A DNA stretch of 64,000 nucleotides from Lucinisca nassula (lineage: Eukaryota > Mollusca > Bivalvia > Lucinida > Lucinidae). The DNA lies in the NCBI GenBank assembly GCA_963580285.1, contig OY757025.1:118361900-118425899 (forward strand), written 5' to 3'. A model generated the notes under the pieces. That model was not told where the DNA came from. It ran no database searches and worked only from the letters and a program-made list of their open reading frames with translations. Below, in pieces: positions 56,967-64,000 of the stretch. A program made the translations under genes and the position numbers. Within the stretch, counting starts at the first letter, position 1; the number at the start of each line of letters is the position of its first letter.

Positions 56967-58409
56967 CTGCAACATAGGAGAAATATAGGTCAATCTTCAA
57001 ATATGTAACAGCGAAAACTCGATTCCTTGTTTATGTTTTCATTAGATGCTGAATATTGGCTGCACTGATTTTAGTTTCCATCATTTGCTTTCAAGAGACC
57101 AATTTCAGGCAAATACATCCTATTAAAATTCCATTTCAAGGGACAACTGATGTTTTATCCTTAGCCCTACAATCGCAAATAGTGTAGATCCAGTTAAATT
57201 GCCGTATGATCTGGATCTTCAATGTTTTTCATGCAGTGTTTGAATTCTAATTAAAACCCAACGGCAAGCAATTTGATCGGTTGATAGTCTGAAATGTGTG
57301 TGGTTAAATTAATTTATTCAGCAGGATTAGGGTAAGCAGTGCTGCCTCCTTGAAGGTGTATCAAATCCCTCCGTCAAGACCATTAAGGTCATTTTCATAA
57401 CAATTAATTACAGTTACTTCTGGTTTGTTTGTCATTTTTGAGATAGTCCGTTAACCTATCAATACTTTTCCTGGGCAAGGTGATACGTCAGTGGTTAACC
57501 AGTACAGTGCACCTTCTTTCACCAGAAACTGACAACTGCCCTTCTTGAATCAGTGCACTGACTAGAAAAATTTCATGATCAGTCTCCACAAAAGAATGTT
57601 GCCGACCACAGCAGGTATCAAGCTAGCATCCTCCTGATCACAAGTCAGACATGCATCTGTCCGAGCTACTGAGGCTGGAAGTGTTTCATGCAAAATCTGG
57701 ATCGGATTCGAAAAGAATTGAATGATCATTAATCATATAAGCTCATGTCGAAAATTTTAATCAATTTAGCAAAAAACACACCTCAGACATTGTGTTATCC
57801 ATATGTAATAACTGTATTACTGTATTATTTTCATTAGAAACAATCAACGTAGATTCAAAGCAAACTTTTTTAAGGAATATAGTATCTAGGATTGCATGAG
57901 ACACTGGCCAATTTTAAACACATAAGAGCATAACCTTTCAATAAGAATTAGAATGACTATTTTAAACTACAATCCATAACCATGTTACAATTAGTAAAGA
58001 TATAACCAGATTACAGTTTTAATAGCAAGATTCACTAAATTAACTTCATCTTCAACCGTTGTTTGGAAGTCTAGTAAAGCTTCAGCTCTGATGCACATAG
58101 CTTCCCCATCCAAGTATAAGACTGATTCAGTATAACCTGGTACATTTACATATGTGGTTACCAGTTTACATACTTTCAATACAGAGATTGACCCTTGCTC
58201 TTGAATGACTTCTTAGAAATCAGGCTAATCTTACACATCATGGTATACAGATTAAAATGTGTAATGTACACTAGTTGTGTGCAATCGTCACGGTGACCTC
58301 GCCAAACATGACATCATAATTTTACAAGTAATTACACTGTAGCAGGCTGTTTGTACCCAACCCCACAGCCCTGTAAATTCATAATAAATATTAAAACAGT
58401 AACACCCAC
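56967..58409 (-). other. Inferred 1443-bp intron
   Basis: Begins GTGGGT and ends TTGCAG on the minus strand. It contains AT-rich DNA and a remnant (about 57178-57225, GTGTAGATCCAG / GATCTGGATC) related to the core of the 53356 MITE. No gene seen. Confidence 0.55.
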
Positions 58410-58847
58410 CAGGCTTTAGCCCAAGTCCAGCAGCAGCAGTCCATAAATATGCTGCAGTTGGGAAGGAGTCATCAGACTGGCCTTCTCTGGACCTCAATTC
58501 TTCTGTTATCAGGTCACTCCCTGCTTGTGTCGGCATAGTTGTTCTGTGAAAAACCCAAGCAGGAAGGTTAGCCGACTTGGGTTTGGTCTGTGGGTTGGCA
58601 AGTGTTGAGGTGGTGTTGCATTCTTGGTGCTGAGGCTCAGCAACCTGGTTGCCACTAGCTGTTTCTTCTATAGGCTCAAGTCCTTCCTTATCACTTGTTC
58701 CGCATGTTGAAGTCTTGTTTGGTTGTACAGAAGCTCCTGGTTCTGCTGGGCAAGGAGACTTTGCCCTCTGTGGACTGCCAGGTTGTTCAAGTGACGTATT
58801 AGGCGATAAAGACCTGGACTCAGATTTCTTCTTGATGTTACCAAGTG
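58410..58847 (-). CDS. Penultimate coding exon of the same host gene
   Basis: Minus strand. Acceptor TTTTACTGTTCACAG lies just upstream of 58847 and donor G|GTGGGT follows 58410. The exon is 438 bases: two leading bases, 145 codons and one trailing base, and that phase matches the last exon. Protein: LGNIKKKSESRSLSPNTSLE, a Ser/Pro/Glu/Thr-rich disordered stretch, then a conserved-looking block NLPAWVFHRTTMPTQAGSDL and SFPTAAYLWTAAAGLGLKP. I do not recognise the family. Upstream exons are not visible before the window edge at 64000, so they lie beyond it or in sequence I cannot resolve. Confidence 0.6.
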
Positions 58848-58869
58848 CTGTGAACAGTAAAAGATGCAT

Positions 58870-59084
58870 TATTTTTCAGATATAATTAGGATCGAGTTGC
58901 GGGAAAAAGTATTTTAAAAAATGTACTTTGGGGAAGTCAATTGGTGGTTTACCGATAGAAAAATCTTTTACTGTCACAAATTCTGTTTTACTGCTCTGCA
59001 AACGTGTCACCATAAAATGAAATATGTTGCTTTAAACCAGTTGACTTCCATTCACTAACGACATTTTACTCAGCCAAATATTGA
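58870..59084. other. Intronic or intergenic DNA, no recognised feature
   Basis: If the exon model is right this is the next upstream intron. Confidence 0.4.
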
Positions 59085-59290
59085 GATGAAATGACATCTC
59101 AAGCCCTGCCACCCAATGAAACCAGTAGGGTTTATATGCATGGATGGTCAATGGTTCAAACAGACCCTTTTTCTTGGGCAGGCTTAGAAGCAGTTACCAG
59201 TACTAATGTTCAGTCGGTGTCACCTTTTTGTGGAGGCCTCGTGCAGACCAATTTATTTTTCCAGCGCCAATTGGCGGGGACCATAAGATT
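59085..59290 (-). mobile_element. SINE-like element, family S (copy 8, degenerate)
   Basis: GAGATGAAATGACATCTCAA, CCAATGAAACCAGTAGGGTT and a degraded head. Confidence 0.55.
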
Positions 59291-59739
59291 TACCAGAAGT
59301 TCAATGCAGAGGAAGCACTAAGTAATTGAAAATAATTGAAGGAATTGTAAGCTATACCCATTTTGTGAAAACAATGAATTTCTTCAAGTACAGATGGGTG
59401 GGGCCACCCAGGGCTTTATTCGTGTGAAGTTTAACTGAAATATGCCCGAAGATCAAGGAGGAGTTGGCGTTTTATGCAATGTGTTGATGTTTTCTATTTT
59501 TAGCACTGGTGGCCATCTTGTACCTTTTAAGAGGAATGATTTTTTTAGCCATTTTGGTAGATGGTCACCTCTTTTCCACTAGGCCACAGGGGCCCATATC
59601 TGTAAAGTTTCAACATACTGTTCCTTCCTTTTAATTAAATCAATTGAAGATTGGGGTGTATACATATTAAATTAACTGGAGCTAGCTGTTTATGTCAAAG
59701 TATCTGCTTAGCTGTTTTGATATTTGAAATTCCCATCAA
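59291..59739. other. No recognised feature
   Basis: Resembles part of a tandem-core unit (CATATCTGTAAAGTTTCAAC, GAAGATCAAGGAGGAGTTGG) but only one unit is present. Confidence 0.4.
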
Positions 59740-60065
59740 CCTTTATAGGCCATTTTGGAGAGCTAGCTTCCCTTTTGTGCGAGTGTGCCTGACCCGTCTG
59801 CCAAGGGTTTATTAGCTGGGGGCAGTTTGATTAGAGGTTTAATGACCCCAAGAACACTGTATAGATCATGTTGGAGACTGTGCTTCCAATTTTGTGGGAC
59901 TTTGAGATGAAATGACATCTCAAGCTCTGTTGCCCAATGGTCAGTCCGCAATGCATGGTTTTGCCTGGGCAGGCTTAGATCTTCTAAGTTTTCCAGTACT
60001 CGTGTGCCCTCCAATTTAGCTCTGCACTGAAGCATCATGCAGCCCATCTAGTTCTTCAAGCACCG
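59740..60065 (-). mobile_element. SINE-like element, family S (copy 9)
   Basis: GACTGTGCTTCCAATTTTGT, GAGATGAAATGACATCTCAA and GAAGCATCATGCAGCCCATC. Confidence 0.6.
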
Positions 60066-60104
60066 AGGCATACTCAGCATGGTCCGTTTGCTTGATTTTA
60101 AGGT

Positions 60105-60330
60105 TGTACATCCCTCTCAACACTATATGGATCATTTTGGAGACATTGTTTCCAATACTGTTATACTTTTACCAGACATTGAGATGAAATGACATCTCAA
60201 GACCTGCCGCCAAATGAAACCAATATGGTTTTATATGCATGACATGAACGATGGCCAGTACTTATGCGGTAGAATTCAGCTCTGCGTGGAAGCGTCATGC
60301 AGCTCAGCTATTTCTAGCCCCAATGAGCAG
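60105..60330 (-). mobile_element. SINE-like element, family S (copy 10)
   Basis: CCCTCTCAACACTATATGGA to TGGAAGCGTCATGCAGCTCA, tandem to copy 9. Confidence 0.6.
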
Positions 60331-60599
60331 GGGGCAGTCTGAGCCGCACCACTCTGCCTAGGCAGGATAAGCAGTCTGACCAGCACCACTTAGCCTATGT
60401 AGGTATGAACGTTTGGTTGGGCTCTGTACAGAAGCCATATACAGCCCACAGTAGTTTTGTTTGTTTTTCTTCCCACAAACAGCTAAATGCTATTTAGAGA
60501 GATTGGGACTGTGAGGTCAATACCCTTATACTGATGCGTGGGTAAAATCCAACGATGTAGTACGACCCTGATGACCCACGCCACTCGACCCACACATGT

Positions 60600-60760
60600 A
60601 GGCCCCATCCTCATACTTTCGTCCTTCCGTGCCCCTTGGGGCTTCGGGCGGGGGCGCCCGGAGACATGATTCCCCGCTTTGGGTGGACTGGCCGTTTCCG
60701 GGGCGACGGCCCGGAGTCCTCGGGTGCAGGCGGGGGGGGGGGGGGGGGTGGGGACGGAAG
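60600..60760. other. GC-rich island with G17 tract
   Basis: About 150 bases of unusually high GC (CTTCGGGCGGGGGCGCCCGG, GGGGCGACGGCCCGGAG) ending in a long G run at about 60730-60747. Base composition differs sharply from its neighbours. No reading frame I can assign. Confidence 0.6.
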
Positions 60761-60779
60761 GACATCAAACACATTCATG

Positions 60780-61440
60780 CTTATATAGTTGTTACATGAG
60801 CACGTCTGTATGTTCATTATCTTAATGTTCAGCTTAATGTTGTTTTTGATGTATTTCTCTCGTATGTAATGAATATGACATGAAGCGTGTACCGTTTCTC
60901 AATGTTGGGATGCCCGGCGGGGTAGGGGCGGTCATGTCGTATTCCTTTATATGCCTGGGAAACGCACCATCTCCGTGTTCATTACTTGTTTTAATGTTGT
61001 TTTTAAATAGTTTCTCAATTATGTGCTATTATGTTCATTATCTCCGTGTTCATTACATGTTCAGTTTAGTGCTTGATGTATTTCTCTCGTTTGTAACGGG
61101 TTACGACATGGAGCATGTACCGTCTCTCAATATTGGCATGCCCGGTGGGGTAGGGACAGTCATGTCGTATTCCTTTATATGCGGGGGAAAACACACCATC
61201 TCCGTGTTTATTTCTTGTTTTAATTTTTTTTTTTGAACTTTTTCTCAATTATGCCGGGGAAACGCACCATCTCCGTGTTCATTTCAAGTTTTAGTGCTGT
61301 TTGGAATGTATTTCTCTCGTATGTGAAGGAATGTGACATGAAGCGTGTACCGTTTCTCAATGTTGGAATGCCCGGCGTGGTAGGGGCGGTCCTGTCTTAT
61401 TCCTTTATATACCGGGGAAACACACTGTCTCCGTGTTCAT
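60780..61440. repeat. About 228-bp tandem repeat, left part
   Basis: GACATGAAGCGTGTACCGTT, GATGCCCGGCGGGGTAGG and CATCTCCGTGTTCATTAC recur at about 60877, 61107 and 61336, and again at 63450-64000 on the far side of two inserted elements. Confidence 0.8.
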
Positions 61441-61445
61441 TACAT

Positions 61446-62160
61446 GTTTATGCCACCGGCATACGAAGTATGCTATGGGGATATAATGTTTTCGTCCTGC
61501 CTTTCGTCCGTGGGTCCGTCTTTCCGTCTGTCCGGGCACACCAATGGGCACTAGTTGGGTAGGACGTTATTGAGTATTTGCCATTTATTCCGTTAGTGTC
61601 CGAAAAAAGTAGCCAACAAGATTTATTGCTTTGTTGGAAAGTTAAGGGGTATTTTTGTGTCTTGTTGGGTAGTTTTTTACATGGAAGTACCCAACAAGTG
61701 TCCATCTGTGAGGACGTCCGTCCGTTAACATTTTTGTTAAAGTTTTTCGTCAACGTATCTAAGAGATTTTATCTTCTGAACCCTTTGATAGATTTAGTTG
61801 ATTTTTACACTGAAGTTACATACTGGTCCAAAACTTTCATTGATGCATGCCCCCCCCCCCCCCCCCCCCACAGTGACCTTGAGGTCAAGGTCATAGACTT
61901 AGAAATTTTACATTTGGTTCAAGTTTTATGACCAAGTTTATAGATGTTCTAAACTCTAAGACAAATTCAATTGATGCTTGCATCGATGTTGCATACCAGT
62001 CCAAAGATTTCATTGATGCATACCCCCATCCTGCTGCTTCAATGATACCCCCACCCTTCAGTAACTTGATTCCCTCACTCCCTTGGTCCATTTAGAAATT
62101 TTATGTTTGATTTAGCTTTTACAAGCACATTTATACATTATTATAGCTTCTTGACATCTT
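61446..62160. mobile_element. Tandem-core element end with a palindromic terminus
   Basis: Starts GCCACCGGCATACGAAGTATG, followed by GTCCGTGGGTCCGTCTTTCC, then TGACCTTGAGGTCAAGGTCA, and ATTTGGTTCAAGTTTTATG-type units. A C20-type run lies at about 61850-61869. Confidence 0.5.
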
Positions 62161-62166
62161 AATTAT

Positions 62167-63332
62167 CCCCACGCTTTTCAAAGAAAAAGTGGGGATATTG
62201 TAATTGTCTCCGTCGTCCGTACGTCCGTACGTCCGTCCGTCCGTCTTACCAGACAACTCCTCCCACACTTTTACAGCTAGAAACTTAAAACTTTAGGAAC
62301 TGATAGGTCTTTGGTCTGAGGAGTGCATGACACTTTTGGAATTTCGATCCTACCCCTAGGGGCCAGGCCAGGGGGTGGGGTGCCCGGGGGTAAAAAATCA
62401 ATGTTTTCAGAACCTGGTCTTGTGGCATATCAAATCGAACGGCATAATGAGTAGAATACATAACAATCAAAATTTGGCCCCTAGGGTCAGGTTTGAGGTC
62501 ACCAGAGGTCAAAAACTTGGATTTTCACCCCCCATAACCCCCTTTTTAACGATTACCGGATAACTCCTCCTACACCGTTTCAGATAGAAACATGAAACTT
62601 TGGGAACTGATAGGTCTTTGGTCTGAGGAGTGCATGACATTTTCGGAATTTTGATCTTACCCCTAGGGGCCAGGCCAGGGGGTGGGGTGCCCCCGGGGTA
62701 AAAAAAAAACAAGTTTTCAGAACCTGGTCGTGTGACATATCAAATCAAACGGCATAATGAGTAGAATACATAACAATCAAAATTTGACCCCTAGGGTCAG
62801 GTTTGAGGTCACCAGAGGTCAAAAACTTGGATTTTCACCCCCATAACCCCCTTTTTAACGATTACCGGATATCTCCTCCTATGCTGTTTCAAATAGAAAC
62901 ATGAAACTTTGGGAACGGTCTATGGTCTGAGGAGTGCATGACACTTTCGGAATTTTGATCCTACCCCTAGGGGCCAGGCCAGGGGGTGGTGTGCCCTGGG
63001 GGTAAAAAATCAAAATTTTCATAACCTGGTCGTGTGACATATCAAATCAAACGGCATAATGAGTAGAATAAATAACAATCAAAATTTGACCCCTAGGGTC
63101 AGGTTTGAGGTCACCAGAGGTCAAAAACTTCGATTTTCACCCCCATAACCCCCTTTTTAACGATTACCGGATAACTCCTCCTACGCCGTTTCAGATAGAA
63201 ACATGAAACTTTGGAAACTGATGGGTGTTTGGTCTGAGGAGTGCATGGCACTTTCGGAATTTTGATCTTAAGATTGGATGGAAGTTGCAATTGAGAACTT
63301 ATATAGTGGCGTATCTTTAAAAAAGCGTGGGG
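62167..63332. mobile_element. Tandem-core element with CCCCACGCTTTT ends
   Basis: Left end ATCCCCACGCTTTTCAAAG with a nearby inverted GTGGGGAT; right end AAAAAAGCGTGGGGATA is its inverse. Inside are a GTCCGTCCGTCC tract and about four units of roughly 300 bases carrying GTCTGAGGAGTGCATGACAC and AGGTTTGAGGTCACCAGAGG. Confidence 0.7.
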
Positions 63333-63449
63333 ATATGCGATGGCGTGCCATCGACTGTGCGATTCTAGTTCATATTACATTCAAGCTCAAAAGATATATC
63401 AGAGTATGGCACTGGCCGGAGGTATACGTGACCCACTGGTCGCTTTCTC

Positions 63450-64000
63450 TAGTTTAATGATGTTTTTGAACTGTTTCACAATTATAAGCTACCTCTATGT
63501 TCATTTTCTCCGTGTTCATTACATGTTCAGTTAAGTGTTGTTTTTGATGTATTTCTCCCGTATGTGAAGGTTTATGACATGAAGCGTGTACCGTTACTCA
63601 TTGTTGGGATGCCCGGTGGGTAGGGGCGATCATGTCATATTCCCGGGGAAGCACAAATCCTCCGTTTTCATTACATGTTTGTGTTGTTTTTGAACTGTTT
63701 CTCATTATGTTCATTATCTCCGTGTTCATAACATGTTCAGTTTAGTGTTGTTTTTGATGTATTTCTCCCGTTTGTGAAGGGAATATGACATGAAGCGTGT
63801 ACCGTTTCTCATTGTTGGGATGCCCGGCTGGGTAGGGGTGGTCATGTCATGTTTCTTCATATATACCTATCTCCGTGTTCATTGCATGTTTTAATGATGA
63901 TTTTGAACTATTCCTCAATTATGTGCTATCTCTATGTTAATTATCTCTGTGTTCGTTACATGTTCAGCTTAATGTTGTTTTTGGTGTATTTCTCTCGAAT
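63450..64000. repeat. About 210-228-bp tandem repeat, right part
   Basis: Continuation of 60780-61440 (GACATGAAGCGTGTACCGTT at about 63577 and 63787), running off the window edge. Confidence 0.8.

Overview
The window is animal genomic DNA, most likely from a bivalve mollusc. The evidence is indirect: several repeat types that I associate with bivalve genomes (tandem-core elements that start or end in GTCCGTCCGTC-type tracts and small hairpins, dispersed SINE-like elements ending in a GACGTTAAAC(C)-type tail, and a reverse transcriptase with a GIPLGTNCAPLVADLFLF block), combined with AT-rich intergenic DNA, long microsatellites and a GT-AG intron. I cannot name the species. There are no operons and almost no host coding sequence; this is a repeat-dominated accessory region.

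Layout. 1-2485 (minus): a long uninterrupted reading frame, still open at the left edge, that joins a PHD finger, an OTU-type cysteine protease domain and the start of a MULE-like RNase H-fold transposase; it is the largest intact coding region. 2.5-8.3 kb: microsatellites, short tandem arrays, foldback elements and SINE-like copies. 8.5-10.1 kb (minus): a broken non-LTR retrotransposon. 10.3-14.6 kb: a SINE-like copy and two tandem-core elements. 15.4-16.9 kb: a complete-ended but dead Tc1 element. 17-25.7 kb: debris of a Penelope-like retroelement (reverse transcriptase pieces, a recurrent 3' module, and two tandem type I hammerhead ribozymes on the minus strand), interleaved with two more tandem-core elements.

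26.3-44.0 kb is one nested insertion that can be resolved from the sequence itself. A terminal-inverted-repeat element (Y, 26324-44001, 6-bp duplication AATACT) contains a second copy of its own family in opposite orientation (X, 26894-39298, duplication GAAAGG). X contains a different element (Z, 33066-38965, duplication TATAAAAT) made of flipped 276-bp units, and Z contains a copy of the Penelope 3' module (33449-33985, duplication ACTTAGA). X and Y supply each other's empty target sites. X also carries a 3-kb tandem-core insertion and Y carries a truncated LINE.

44-46 kb: a tandem repeat interrupted by a MITE, and more Penelope debris including a decayed hammerhead. 46.2-51.8 kb: a 5.6-kb satellite built from a GTAAGT-like motif, with a unit of about 150 bp. 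51.8-56.5 kb: SINE-like copy, piggyBac-type MITE, a dead mariner, reverse transcriptase debris. 56.8-58.85 kb (minus): the last two exons of an unrecognised host gene whose reading phases join exactly. 59-64 kb: SINE-like copies, a satellite and two tandem-core elements.

The items most worth pursuing are the PHD-OTU-transposase protein, the hammerhead/reverse transcriptase/3' module architecture, the self-nested element family with its own empty sites, and the splice-donor-like satellite.
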